A stretch of DNA of 64,000 bases from Changshengia sp963803165 (lineage in GTDB: Bacteria > Chloroflexota > Dormibacteria > Aeolococcales > Aeolococcaceae). The notes beneath the pieces are model-generated. The model was not told where the DNA came from. It saw only the letters and a program-made list of their open reading frames with translations, and made no database searches. The stretch's first letter is position 1; every line of letters starts with the position of its first letter. The stretch spans positions 372,001 to 436,000 of the forward strand of contig CAWDLK010000001.1 in the NCBI GenBank assembly GCA_963803165.1, read 5' to 3'. Positions 50,519-59,316 of this stretch are shown here, in pieces. A program made the translations under genes and the position numbers.

Positions 50519-50860
50519 TCAGTTGAGGTCGTCCGCGTCCGGGTAGGCGCCGCGATCGATCCGGCGGCCGAGGAGCTCGGCCTGGAGGTCAAAGAGCTGG
50601 TCCATCAGCCGGACGATGGTCACGCCCGCATGCAGCTCGGGCGCGCACGGAACGGCGCCCTCCGCCAGCCGTCGCAGCCGGTCCTCCATGCAGAGCGGGA
50701 CGCGCTTGCGGCCGACCAGCAGCAGCTCCTCGCACTCGGCGATGAGCAGGTCGACCTCCTCGATGGGGCGCTCCAGCCGGCGTCGCTCGGACTCGCGGCG
50801 GACCCGGTAGCGGAGCTGCTCAGCGATCTCGTCGTTGGTGATGCGAAGCGGAGAGATCAT
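50519..50860 (-). CDS. Unknown small charged protein
   Basis: 113 aa, highly helical and charged (EIAEQLRYRVRRESERRRLERPIEEVDLLIAECEELL). No HTH or membrane segment. ATG at 50860 with TATAGG five bases upstream. An inverted repeat CTGACA...TGTCAG lies 51-81 bases before the start. No family recognised. Confidence 0.6.
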   Translation of the reverse strand: MISPLRITNDEIAEQLRYRVRRESERRRLERPIEEVDLLIAECEELLLVGRKRVPLCMEDRLRRLAEGAVPCAPELHAGVTIVRLMDQLFDLQAELLGRRIDRGAYPDADDLN

Positions 50861-50910
50861 ATGTGCCTATACGTGCGGGGGACCGCCCTGGTTTCACTGG
50901 CTGAATCTGC

Positions 50911-50941
50911 CTGACAACAGTTACCAGTCGATTCCTGTCAG
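50911..50941. promoter_or_regulatory. Inverted repeat upstream of the 113-aa gene
   Basis: CTGACA (50911-50916) and TGTCAG (50936-50941), 19 bases apart, in an unusually AT-rich patch. CTGTCAGGT is also found at the XRE promoter (16915-16923). Confidence 0.3.
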
Positions 50942-51005
50942 GTCGATGACATCCCGGCCCGCGCCGTCCGGCGGCCGGCCCGGTGGGCTCCGGCCGGGGC
51001 GAGGC

Positions 51006-52271
51006 TCAGCCGCCGGGCAGGGGGATGCTCTCGGCGATGGAGGCGATCTTGGAGGCCCAGAAGGGGTCCGACGCGTAGTCGACGTTCATGCCCCGGAGCG
51101 TGGGCCCGTGGTAGTACTCGCCCCCCGGGGTGAGGTACTTCTCCCTCACCTGCTGGGCCACATAGAGGATGCAGGCGGTGAAGCTGGAGAAGCTCATCGC
51201 GTCGCCCCCCGGGTTGCTGTCGTCGGCGTCCCACCCGAAGAGGTTGTTCTTGGACTGCGCGATCGCGCTCGCCCCCCAGCCGGACTCCTCGATGGAGTGG
51301 GCGACCAGGTAGCGGGCGCTGACCCCGTAGTCCTGCTCCGCCTGCATGTAGGCGGAGCCGAGCCCGGCGAGCGCCGTGCCCGCCAGGAAGCCGTTGATGG
51401 TCTGGGCGTTCTCGCCCGAGGGCTGGGTGAGGTCGGTGTCCTCGGTGAACTCCGCGGAGGCGATCGGTGCGAAGACGGTGCGGTCGGCACGAGCCTCGGC
51501 CAGCGCCTCGGCGGCGTCCGCGTAGCTGGTGCCGTACTCGGAGATGAGGTCGTACTGGCTCTGAGCGGAGGTGACGGCCCCCGCCGCCTGGCTGGCCGCG
51601 GCCTGGTCGAGGCTCAGCTGCTCAGCGTCGGTGGCCTCGTCGTTGGCGACGATCACCTCCTGGGTGGCCGCCTGCTGCTCGGCCGCCTGCGCATCGGTGC
51701 GAGCCTGGACCGCGGCGTCGAGGGCCTGCTGCTCCTGTCTCTCCTCGGCGTTGATCTGGCCCACCAGCACGTTGCCCGCGTTGGCGACGTGCTCGACCTC
51801 GCCGACCCTAGCGACCAGGTCGCTGATGCTGCTGGCGTCGATGAGGTACTCGACCGTCGTCTGGTCGCCCCCGGTCTCGTAGCTGGTCCGGATGAAGGCG
51901 GCCAGCCGCTCCTTGTCCTGCTCGATCTCGCCGCCCAGCTGGGTCACCTCGGCCTGGTCGGAGGAGACCTCGGCGTCGAGCGTCGCGATCCGGGACTGGA
52001 TGGCGGCCAGCTGCGCCTGGGCCTGGGTCAGCTCCTCCCGGGCTGCGGCGAGCTGGGTGCTCGCCTCGGCCTCCTGGTTGCGCGCCTGCTGAGCCTGGAT
52101 CTGAGCCTGGGCGAGGGCCTGCTGCGCCGCCGACAGGCTCTCTCCGCTTCCGGATCCGCTGTCGGCCCGCACCCCGGGTCCCGCCAGGCAGAGCGCGGCA
52201 CCCAGCGCGACCACGAGACCGGCGCCGAGCCGGGTGGGGCGCCGAGCGCGCCCGGGTCGGAATCGGCCCAT
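51006..52271 (-). CDS. Secreted coiled-coil peptidoglycan hydrolase (glucosaminidase domain)
   Basis: 421 aa. A signal peptide (residues 1-36) is followed by a long Ala/Gln/Glu-rich coiled coil (about residues 45-270, PcsB/RipA-like), then a glucosaminidase domain: GLGSAYMQAEQDYGVSARYLVAHSIEESGWGASAIAQSKNNLFGWDADD with the catalytic Glu in SIEES. Such proteins cut the glycan strand during growth or division, and the coiled coil usually mediates regulation by FtsEX-like partners. CATACT lies nine bases before the ATG. Confidence 0.9.
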   Translation of the reverse strand: MGRFRPGRARRPTRLGAGLVVALGAALCLAGPGVRADSGSGSGESLSAAQQALAQAQIQAQQARNQEAEASTQLAAAREELTQAQAQLAAIQSRIATLDAEVSSDQAEVTQLGGEIEQDKERLAAFIRTSYETGGDQTTVEYLIDASSISDLVARVGEVEHVANAGNVLVGQINAEERQEQQALDAAVQARTDAQAAEQQAATQEVIVANDEATDAEQLSLDQAAASQAAGAVTSAQSQYDLISEYGTSYADAAEALAEARADRTVFAPIASAEFTEDTDLTQPSGENAQTINGFLAGTALAGLGSAYMQAEQDYGVSARYLVAHSIEESGWGASAIAQSKNNLFGWDADDSNPGGDAMSFSSFTACILYVAQQVREKYLTPGGEYYHGPTLRGMNVDYASDPFWASKIASIAESIPLPGG

Positions 52272-52280
52272 AGCGCAGCC

Positions 52281-52286
52281 AGTATG
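52281..52286 (-). promoter_or_regulatory. Putative -10 hexamer of the glucosaminidase gene
   Basis: CATACT on the minus strand, nine bases before the ATG at 52271. Confidence 0.3.
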
Positions 52287-52453
52287 TTGAGGCCCCTCCG
52301 CGCCTCAGTGGCGATGTCACGGCTCCGTTATCGAGCGGTCGCGGAGGTGTGTGATCCGGGCCGGGACGCGCCCTCACCCGTGTTGGGGGGCGGCCCGCCC
52401 GAACCCCTGCGGAGGTGAGGCGGCCCGGGGCGCCTCGCGCGGCCCGGCGGCGC

Positions 52454-52639
52454 TCAGGAGGCCTTGCGCTTCAGCAGCTGGGCGCGGACGTCCTCGCTCA
52501 CGGGGACCAATTCGACCGCCTGGCGTGGACCGCAGTCGGTGCACTCGAGCCGGCCGCCGATCGGGGTACCGTCAGCGCCGTAATAGATGATCGCGAGACG
52601 CGGAGCGCTGCAACGGGGGCACGGGTTGGGCGTCGCCAT
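52454..52639 (-). CDS. Small zinc-ribbon protein
   Basis: 61 aa from the ATG at 52639 (GGAGAA upstream; another ATG at 52675). CPRC near residue 7 and CTDC near residue 38 flank a beta hairpin (RLAIIYYGADGTPIGGRLE), a typical zinc ribbon. The tail is charged. Divergent from rsmG with about 40 bases between starts. Function unknown. Confidence 0.75.
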   Translation of the reverse strand: MATPNPCPRCSAPRLAIIYYGADGTPIGGRLECTDCGPRQAVELVPVSEDVRAQLLKRKAS

Positions 52640-52681
52640 CGGCTTCTCCGAGGTCGTCCTGCGGCGTGGGGACATGATGGC

Positions 52682-53410
52682 ATGGTCGGCTCCGGCGGGG
52701 CGGTCTGGGAACGGGTCGCCCCCCGGCCCGCGGCCGTGAGCACCGAACCGCTCGCGGGGGCCACCACGGCGGCGAGGCTCCGGCGCTACCTCGAGGAGCT
52801 CTACCTCTGGAACCGGCGCGTCAACCTCACCAGCGTCCCCCGGGACGAGGCGGAGAGCCGGCACCTCGATGAGTCGGCGCGCCTGCTGGCCCAGGCCGAC
52901 CCGGCGCCCGGGGCGCGGGTCGTCGACATCGGGGCGGGCGGGGGAGCCCCGGGGCTGGTGATGGCCATCCTGCGCCCGGACCTCCGGGTGGACCTCGTCG
53001 AGTCCGACCGCCGCAAGGCCGGCTTCCTCCTCCACGCGGCCGCCGTCTGCGCGTGCCCCGGCGTGACCGTGATCGGCCGGCGCGCCGAGGAGGTGGGACG
53101 CGACCCCGCCCATCGCGCCGCCTACGACCTGGCGGTGTCGCGGGCCACCGCCCCCGCGCCGGTGCTCTGCGAGCTGGCCCTGCCCCTCCTCCGCATCGGG
53201 GGCCGCCTGGTCGCGCTGGTCTCCGACGCCGAGAGCGACGCGCACGACGCCGCGCCGGCCGCCTCCGCCTGCGGGGGTGCGGCACCCACCGCGCTCGCCG
53301 CCGGCGTCCTCGGGGTGACCAAGGTCGCCCCGACCCCGGACCGCTTCCCGCGCCGGCCCGGCGTCCCGGCCCGCCGCCCCCTGGGTCAGTCTGGGGACCT
53401 CTGCCCGTAG
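52682..53410 (+). CDS. rsmG: 16S rRNA (guanine527-N7)-methyltransferase
   Basis: 242 aa. LWNRRVNLTSVPRDEAESRHLDESARLL followed by VVDIGAGGGAPGLVMAILRPDLRVDLVESDRRKAGFL are the GidB/RsmG hallmarks; the C-terminus has the TPDRFPRRPGVPARRPL loop. It methylates G527 of 16S rRNA with SAM. A small insertion rich in Ala (residues about 190-205) lies before the last strand. The usual neighbours mnmG, parA and parB are absent here. A GTG at 52736 is an alternative start. Confidence 0.92.
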   Translation: MVGSGGAVWERVAPRPAAVSTEPLAGATTAARLRRYLEELYLWNRRVNLTSVPRDEAESRHLDESARLLAQADPAPGARVVDIGAGGGAPGLVMAILRPDLRVDLVESDRRKAGFLLHAAAVCACPGVTVIGRRAEEVGRDPAHRAAYDLAVSRATAPAPVLCELALPLLRIGGRLVALVSDAESDAHDAAPAASACGGAAPTALAAGVLGVTKVAPTPDRFPRRPGVPARRPLGQSGDLCP

Positions 53411-53675
53411 CGCGGAAGGCTCACCCGCTGCACATCCCTCCCCTGGCGAAGGACGCGACCGAGTTGGCACGCGGACCCTTTCCGGCCGGCCAGGGACGAC
53501 CGCCGGGTGACCGGCGTCAGTCAAGAATGCGAGGGCCAGTCAGGCGCTAAGATCCCGGCGCACCAGCCCTCAGAGTCCGAACAGCCACTGGGCCGGAGCC
53601 GGTCCGGGAACAGCGTCGATAGGGCGTTCGGAAGCGGAAGCGCTGCAAGTATCCGTCCGAGAAGGGGCACGTGAC

Positions 53676-54152
53676 ATGGCCATCACCGCCAAGGCCCGGG
53701 CTCGTCTGCAGCTGCGGGCCGAGACCCGCCTCGGCCCCATAACGACCCTCGGCATCGTCAAAGCAGCCGCGGCGACCGTGAAGGGTGGCGGCACCAGTCT
53801 GCTCACCTCCGGTCTCAAGAACATCGGCGCCCAGGTGAACGTGGACAGCGAGGCCCAGAACCGGCTCCAGCTGACGATCACGAGCGGCAGGCGGCTCGTC
53901 CGTCTCTGCTCCCTCTCCGCAGAGGCGCGAGCCGAGAACGGCCACACCCAGCTCCGCGTGGGCGGCCTGGAGTGGTATCGGACCAATCAGCCGCGCGTCT
54001 TCTATGTCATCCCCGCGGGGCCAAAGTCGATCGCGGGGATGGACCCGTACAAGCGCTTTCTCGAGGCCGTCCGTCAGGGAGTGCTGCAGGACGACCCCGC
54101 GGCGCTCGTCACCGTCGCCACCCCCGACGCCCAACCGACAGCGGCGCGATAG
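53676..54152 (+). CDS. Unknown 158-aa protein, first of a pair
   Basis: 158 aa; AGAAGGGG lies nine bases before the ATG. A basic helical N-terminus (MAITAKARARLQLRAETRLG) is followed by Gly/Thr-rich strand-like segments and a C-terminal helix. No signal peptide, membrane segment or known motif. The next gene starts 55 bases later on the same strand. I do not recognise either protein. Base composition is slightly lower in GC than the core genes. Confidence 0.6.
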   Translation: MAITAKARARLQLRAETRLGPITTLGIVKAAAATVKGGGTSLLTSGLKNIGAQVNVDSEAQNRLQLTITSGRRLVRLCSLSAEARAENGHTQLRVGGLEWYRTNQPRVFYVIPAGPKSIAGMDPYKRFLEAVRQGVLQDDPAALVTVATPDAQPTAAR

Positions 54153-54207
54153 GCCCGGGAGTCCAGTCCAACTCCTCATACATCCGACCCGACAGTGGGA
54201 GTGTTCG

Positions 54208-54918
54208 ATGACCGACGGGAATCCGCAGCTTGCCCCGGCAATTCACCACCCTGTGGCGACGGCGCCGGTCGGCTTCATCCTCAGCATCTCGAAGGACGTT
54301 CCCGGGCAACGCATCTACTTCGGCGATGGGGAGGTCGCGCTCGTCGTTGATCGGGCCTCCGGGAAGCCCACGCTCTACGACAACTCCGAGCGCATCCTCA
54401 GCTACTGGGTGGCCATGAGCTCTGTCCCGAAGGATCCCGACTGTGAGGTGATGGGGACGTGGATTCAGGAGGGCCGCCTCCACCAGGGGCACGTGGCCGT
54501 TGGCCCGGCCTTCATGCTGCTCACGGACAAGTACCTCCGCTGCTCGATGCTCCACCAAGGAACTCGCGTGCTCCAGGCTGGCCAGCTGCGCCCGCTGACT
54601 GCCGGCGTCTACGCCTTCCTCTTCGCCCTCGCCGAGGTGGAGCAGGTGTTGGGTGGAAGAAAGGCGGTGGGCATCATCAACAAGACCGACGGCATCATGG
54701 TATCCGACGCTGCACCAGCGACTGAGACCTGGGACCACTCCATCTGGCATAACAAGACCGGAGACTTCGCGGCCGCACTGATGACGGCCATCCTCGATGC
54801 CAAGCAGGCCTTCGGTAACGAGAGGCAGCGCAAGCAGGCTGAGGACATCAAACGGACGGACTATCTGGAGCAGCTCAAGGGACGCTTCCGGCCGGCCACA
54901 TTCGACTTTGTCGAGTGA
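54208..54918 (+). CDS. Unknown 236-aa protein, second of a pair
   Basis: 236 aa from the ATG at 54208 (GGGAG upstream). VGFILSISKDVPGQRIYFGDGEVALVVDRASGKPTLYDNSERILSYWVAMSSV and HVAVGPAFMLLTDKYLRCSMLHQGTRVLQAG suggest a beta-rich soluble domain; a central helix (AFLFALAEVEQVLGG) and a C-terminal charged helix follow. No signal peptide or catalytic motif. Likely co-expressed with the 158-aa protein. Function unknown. Confidence 0.6.
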   Translation: MTDGNPQLAPAIHHPVATAPVGFILSISKDVPGQRIYFGDGEVALVVDRASGKPTLYDNSERILSYWVAMSSVPKDPDCEVMGTWIQEGRLHQGHVAVGPAFMLLTDKYLRCSMLHQGTRVLQAGQLRPLTAGVYAFLFALAEVEQVLGGRKAVGIINKTDGIMVSDAAPATETWDHSIWHNKTGDFAAALMTAILDAKQAFGNERQRKQAEDIKRTDYLEQLKGRFRPATFDFVE

Positions 54919-55191
54919 CGACCGCGGGACGCAGCGTTATGGGATCAAGCCCGAGACCGATTGCCAAGGCTCCGTCGCACTTCGTCACAAGAAGTGGTTT
55001 GAGGCTCAGAAGGAGATCCTCAGCCCGTCCACCGGGCCCCGCCACGGGTCTCCGACGGCACGACTCACTACTTCCACCGCCCGTCGACCGGCCACGGAGA
55101 ACAGGACTTGACGGCCTGGAGCATAATCCCACACCGCCAGGGCGGCAGCCCGAGTTGTGAAGTTGTCACACCGATTCGAGAAGGTAGGACC

Positions 55192-55679
55192 ATGCGCACG
55201 AAGCTAATCCCTGTCTGTTTGGCGGTGGCCGCAATGGGTGCGCTCGCAGGATGCGGCGGGGCGCCTACCGACGGTGGCTGGCTTGCCACGGGATCAGGGT
55301 GGGCGATGTTCCTGCAGATAAGCAGCGGTTCGGGCGAGGTCGACTACGCCTTCCTCCGGGTTCCACCGTCGCACGGGTCACCGGCACCGTGGTGATCCAC
55401 AACGACAACACTTTGGAGGTCGACGGTATGGTGGACGGGCCGCTCGATGAATGCCAGGCATGCGTCTATCAAATCAGCAATGGGGACCTCGTGATCGACG
55501 GGGAATACACCAACTACAGCGCGGGCGGTGGCAGCACCGAGACCGTCACCTTGTCCTCTGCGGATGTCTCGACCTACGACACCGACGCGGGCAACCTCGG
55601 TCTTCCGGATGACAGACCTCGGGCCGAGTTGGGGATGCGGGAATTCAGAGCTATGATCCCCGCGCGCTGCGGGTACTAG
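55192..55679 (+). pseudogene. Lipoprotein gene with a one-base frameshift
   Basis: ATG at 55192 with AAGG upstream. The signal ends in the lipobox LAGC near residue 20 (MGALAGCGG). The first frame reads ...GEVDYAFL then leaves the family-like sequence; the second frame continues with PGSTVARVTGTVVIHNDNTLEVDGMV and runs to 55679. Adding one C at about 55353-55358 joins the halves to about 162 aa. The mature part is beta-rich with one CQAC pair. Either a sequencing error or a recent deletion. Confidence 0.7.
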
Positions 55680-55690
55680 AGGGAGCAGCC

Positions 55691-55855
55691 ATGTTCTGTC
55701 CACAGTGCGGTGCCGGCCAACAGAGCGGGACGCGCTTCTGCCCGATGTGCGGCACAGCGGTGGGGCCGAACGCGCCCGGGCAGTCCGCAGTTGCGTTGCC
55801 CTTCGAGCCAGCGCAGCCGATGCGAGCAATGCTCCGCCGCGGCGCCCCGCAGTGA
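55691..55855 (+). CDS. Short zinc-ribbon protein, possibly the front half of a frameshifted gene
   Basis: 54 codons. MFCPQCGAGQQSGTRFCPMCGTAVG is a classical N-terminal double-CxxC zinc ribbon. After codon 43 the frame drifts into low-information sequence and stops. A second frame continues (to 55985) with CEQC, RRCPNAEC and LCPRCGTAT, as if a larger multi-Cys protein had been broken by one inserted base between about 55760 and 55830. No ribosome binding site is clear apart from GGGAGCAG. Confidence 0.45.
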   Translation: MFCPQCGAGQQSGTRFCPMCGTAVGPNAPGQSAVALPFEPAQPMRAMLRRGAPQ

Positions 55856-56037
55856 CGGCTGCGGTGAGGTACGCCGCTGTCCCAATGCCGAGTGCCCGCA
55901 GTCTGGCCGACGCCAGGTGAAAAGTCTGTGTCCGAGGTGCGGGACGGCCACCTGCAGGAGTCTCTCGGGGCGATCGCACCGATGAATGCCGGCGCCCAGC
56001 CAATAGTCCTGCCGGCACACGAGGGATTCGCGACGTG

Positions 56038-56274
56038 ATGGCGGTCTTGGGTCGCCCGGGCCAGCGCCGGTACAGCAACGGCCGAAGGATCTTCTACGCC
56101 GGCCTGTGGGCCTTCTACACCGTGGCGCTCGTGTGCGGAATCTTCGCCGCGGCTGCGCAGGGGAACGCTGGCGCTGCACTCCTCTGCCTCCTCCTGGCGG
56201 CGGTGACGGGCAGCTACGCCTGGCGGATCTGGACGTACCGGGCCAGGCGTCTCTGGTTGCTGATCCTCTTCTGA
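56038..56274 (+). CDS. Small membrane protein, unknown
   Basis: 78 aa with two or three hydrophobic segments (FYAGLWAFYTVALVCGIFAAAA and ALLCLLLAAVTGSYAW regions, about residues 20-40 and 45-62). Basic N- and C-termini. Either GTG 56035 or ATG 56038. No family recognised. It is the last gene of a block of short unknown genes before murE, which converges on it. Confidence 0.5.
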   Translation: MAVLGRPGQRRYSNGRRIFYAGLWAFYTVALVCGIFAAAAQGNAGAALLCLLLAAVTGSYAWRIWTYRARRLWLLILF

Positions 56275-56496
56275 GCCGGGTACGTCCTCTCGCCGGGGAG
56301 GAGTGAGCTGGCCTTCACCGGCTAGGGGGGAGGGACCACCTGGACTTCTGTCTCTCCCCGGCGAATGCGAAGCCGGCCGGGCTCGCCGCCATCGGTTGCG
56401 CTGCGACGACCGACTGTCAGGCCGTGGGGACGTCGGCGGGTAGCAACCCGGAGCCCTTGATTACCCACGGATCCATGGCTGGCGGCTGGTTGAGGA

Positions 56497-58020
56497 TCAG
56501 CGGTCTCCGGGCCGGCCCGTGCCGGCCATCGCCGCGAGGCGCCGGCGGAGCGCCGCCTCGGCCGCCGCGCGCTCGTCCCACGGCACCGCTCCCGACGCCA
56601 TCTCGATGGTGCGCTCATGGCCCTTGCCCGCCAGCAGGACGGTGTCACCCGGGGCCGCGCCCTGGATGGCCAGCTCGATCGCCTCGGTCCGGTCGGGGAC
56701 GAGATGGAGCCGGCTGCCCCGGGCCGCCCCGGCGGCGGCGGCGCCCGCCGCGATCTCCTCGACGATGGCCTGGCGGTCCTCTCCCCGAGGGTCCTCGTCG
56801 GTGACCACGACGACGTCGGCGAGGCGCGCCGCGATGGCCCCCATCGCACCGCGCTTCTCGCGGTCGCGCTCGCCGGCCGAGCCGAACACCGCCCACAGCC
56901 GTCCGCGGGTGGTCGGGCGCAGCTCTACCAGCACCGTCTCCAGCGCCGCCGCGGTGTGCGCGTAGTCGACCACCACCGTGATGTCCTGGCCGAGGTCGAC
57001 GCGCTCCATCCTCCCAGTCACCCGCTCGAGGCCCGCCAGCCCCCGCGTCGCGGCGTCCAGCGGGGCCCCGCTGCCGCACCCCGCGGCCAGCGCCGCCAGC
57101 GCGTTGGCGACGTTGAAGGCGCCGGCCAGGCGCAGCTCGACCGGGGCCCGTCCCCAGGGAGTGGCGGCGATGAAATGGACACCTCTGTCCTCAACACGCA
57201 CGTCCTCGGCGACGAGGTCGGCCTCCGCGCACCCGGCGGCGCTGTAGGTGAGCCGGCGCGCCGCCGGCGTCGCGGCGAGGCGGGCATAGGCGAAGTCGTC
57301 GTCGCGATCGAGGACGGCCAGGCCCCCGGGCCCCATCAGCTGGAGCAGCCGCTGCTTGGTGCGCAGGTACTCCTCGCGGCTGCCGTGGATGTCGAGGTGC
57401 TCGGAGGTGATCCGGGTGTAGACGGCGATGTCGTAGTCGACGTCGTCGACCCGGTGCAGGTGGAGGCCGTGGGACGAGGTCTCCAGCGCCACGCGGCTGC
57501 AGCCGGCGGCGGCGGCCTCGGCGAGGAAGCGCTGCAGCTCGGTGGCCTCGAGGGTGGTCATGTGCCCGGTGTTGGGCCGGATCTCGTCGCCGATCCGGGT
57601 GTCCACGGTGGTCAGGCCCGCGGCCCTCTCGCCGGCGGCGCGCCACGCCGCCCAGAGCATCGTGGAGGTCGTCGTCTTGCCGTCGGTGCCGGTGATCCCC
57701 GCCACCGTCATCCCCCGCGAGGGGTGCCCCGCGAGGCTGGCGGCCAGCGCGCTCAGCGCCCGCCTGCTGCTCCCGACGATGAGCAGGGGCGCGGCCGCGG
57801 GGAGGGCCGGGAGCGGTGCACGCTCGGCCACCACGGCGGCGGCACCCGCCCGGACCGCATCCGCGGCGAAGCCGTGGCCGTCGATGTGGAACCCCGGGAC
57901 CGCGACGAAGAGGGAGCCCGGGCGGCAGCGCCGCGAGTCGTACTCGACGGAGGTGATCTCGGGATCACCCCTGGGGGCCGGCTCCAGCCCGGACCGGCGA
58001 AGCAGCTCGGCGAGGCGCAT
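56497..58020 (-). CDS. murE: UDP-N-acetylmuramoyl-tripeptide synthetase (MurE ligase)
   Basis: 507 aa. Mur-ligase P-loop GITGTDGKTTTSTML near residue 108, ETSSHGLHLHRVDDVDYDIAV near residue 200, and DYAHTAAALETVL near residue 345. The third-residue specificity motif, DNPR in meso-diaminopimelate enzymes, reads EDPR (TDEDPRGED). It adds the third amino acid to UDP-MurNAc-L-Ala-D-Glu with ATP in the cytoplasm; whether that residue is meso-DAP, L-Lys or L-Orn is uncertain. It is 24 bases downstream of menF on the same strand. Confidence 0.94.
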   Translation of the reverse strand: MRLAELLRRSGLEPAPRGDPEITSVEYDSRRCRPGSLFVAVPGFHIDGHGFAADAVRAGAAAVVAERAPLPALPAAAPLLIVGSSRRALSALAASLAGHPSRGMTVAGITGTDGKTTTSTMLWAAWRAAGERAAGLTTVDTRIGDEIRPNTGHMTTLEATELQRFLAEAAAAGCSRVALETSSHGLHLHRVDDVDYDIAVYTRITSEHLDIHGSREEYLRTKQRLLQLMGPGGLAVLDRDDDFAYARLAATPAARRLTYSAAGCAEADLVAEDVRVEDRGVHFIAATPWGRAPVELRLAGAFNVANALAALAAGCGSGAPLDAATRGLAGLERVTGRMERVDLGQDITVVVDYAHTAAALETVLVELRPTTRGRLWAVFGSAGERDREKRGAMGAIAARLADVVVVTDEDPRGEDRQAIVEEIAAGAAAAGAARGSRLHLVPDRTEAIELAIQGAAPGDTVLLAGKGHERTIEMASGAVPWDERAAAEAALRRRLAAMAGTGRPGDR

Positions 58021-58044
58021 CGCGGATGGTCCCCTCCGCCGGCG

Positions 58045-59316
58045 CTAGGCCGGTGTCTCCGCGGTGCCGAGGCACGCCTCCAGGGCCTCGACGATGGTCC
58101 GGAACTTGGCCTCCGTCTCCGCCACCTCGAGGTCCGGCCGGGACATGGCGACGATCCCGGCGCCGGCGTCGATCCTCACCGTCCCGGGAGTGACCAGCGC
58201 GCAGCGCAGGCTCACCGCCCACTCGCCGTCGCCGCGGCCGTCGACCCACCCCACCAGCCCCGCGAAGAGCCCGCGGGGACGCGGCTCGAGCCGGGCGATG
58301 AGGTCGCGGGCCGCGGCCTCCGGGGTCCCGCAGACCGCCGGCGTGGGATGGAGCGCCGCGGCCAGGGCGAGCGCGCTCGGCGCCGGCGGGCGCAGGCGCC
58401 CGCGGACCGCGGTGGCGAGGTGCCAGACGGTGGCGGTGGCGGTGAGGTGCGGCTCGGGGTCGACGTGCAGCTCGCTGCAGTGGGGGGCGAGGGCGTCGGC
58501 GACCGCCTCCACCACCGGGCGGTGCTCGTGCCGGTCCTTGGCCGAGCGCAGCAGGCCCTCGGCCGCCCGGCGGTCCTCCCCGGGGTCCGTCGAGCGCGCC
58601 GCCGTCCCGGCGTGCGGGAGCGAGAGCACTCGCTCGCCCTCCCGGCGCACCAGGGTCTCGGGGGTGACCCCCACGAAGGCGCCGCCGTCCGCCGGGGCGG
58701 CGAAGAGATGGCACCCGGGGTCGCGGCGGCGCAGCTCGGCGAGCAGGGCGCGGAGGTCGATGCCGGGGTTCGGAGCCACGAGGCTGCGGGCCAGGACCAC
58801 CTTCTCCAGCCCGCCGGCCCGGATCCGCGCGACCGCCTCGGCGACCGCGGCGGCGTACACGGCCACCGGGGGCTCGGGGGTCCAGCGCAGCGCGGCGGTC
58901 GGCCGCCCCGCGGGGGGCGCCGCGGCTCGCTCCGGCGCGGGGTCGCCGCGGGCGCCGAGCCCCCGGGGGGTCGCGAGCCCGCGGAGGTCCAGCTCTCGGG
59001 GCGCGATCGAGGTCACCCGGACGTGCTCGGGGACGAGCAGCCGGGCCCCGGCGCTGCCCTCGAAGGGGAGGGCGCCGACCACGACCGCTCCGTCGACGCC
59101 GAGGTCGGCGAGCGCGGACCCGGCCGCTTCCGCGGCCCTCGGCGCCTGCCGCGGGCCGGCCGGCACCGGCACCTCGAGCCCTTCGCTCCCGGCGACGACC
59201 CCGGCGCCGTCGCGCTCCATGAGGAAGCCCCCGGGGCGCCACGCGGCCAGCAGGTCGGCTGCGGCCCCGCCGTCCGCGAGCGCCGGGAGCATGGCGGCGC
59301 GGGGGGCGGCGCTCAC
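58045..59316 (-). CDS. menF: Isochorismate synthase (menaquinone pathway)
   Basis: 423 aa from a GTG overlapping the ubiE stop (GTGA). The chorismate-binding domain is clear: LEKVVLARSL, LPHAGTAARSTDPGEDRRAAEGLLRSAKDRHEH, TVWHLATAVRGRL, CGTPEAAARDLIARLE and LRCALVTPGTVRIDAGAGIV. It converts chorismate to isochorismate, first step of menaquinone synthesis. An EntC/DhbC siderophore role is unlikely because menE, menB and menA lie nearby. Confidence 0.93.
   Translation of the reverse strand: MSAAPRAAMLPALADGGAAADLLAAWRPGGFLMERDGAGVVAGSEGLEVPVPAGPRQAPRAAEAAGSALADLGVDGAVVVGALPFEGSAGARLLVPEHVRVTSIAPRELDLRGLATPRGLGARGDPAPERAAAPPAGRPTAALRWTPEPPVAVYAAAVAEAVARIRAGGLEKVVLARSLVAPNPGIDLRALLAELRRRDPGCHLFAAPADGGAFVGVTPETLVRREGERVLSLPHAGTAARSTDPGEDRRAAEGLLRSAKDRHEHRPVVEAVADALAPHCSELHVDPEPHLTATATVWHLATAVRGRLRPPAPSALALAAALHPTPAVCGTPEAAARDLIARLEPRPRGLFAGLVGWVDGRGDGEWAVSLRCALVTPGTVRIDAGAGIVAMSRPDLEVAETEAKFRTIVEALEACLGTAETPA

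Noticed and set aside
52272..52453. Possible cyclic-di-AMP riboswitch upstream of the glucosaminidase gene
   Set aside because: The conserved core of the ydaO-type element is not recognisable, and the promoter-like CATACT is nine bases from the start.
54919..55191. Reading frames in the gap before the lipoprotein gene (for example a KKWFEAQKE segment)
   Set aside because: The frames are short, change frame repeatedly and match nothing I know; they could be remnants of a gene but cannot be supported.
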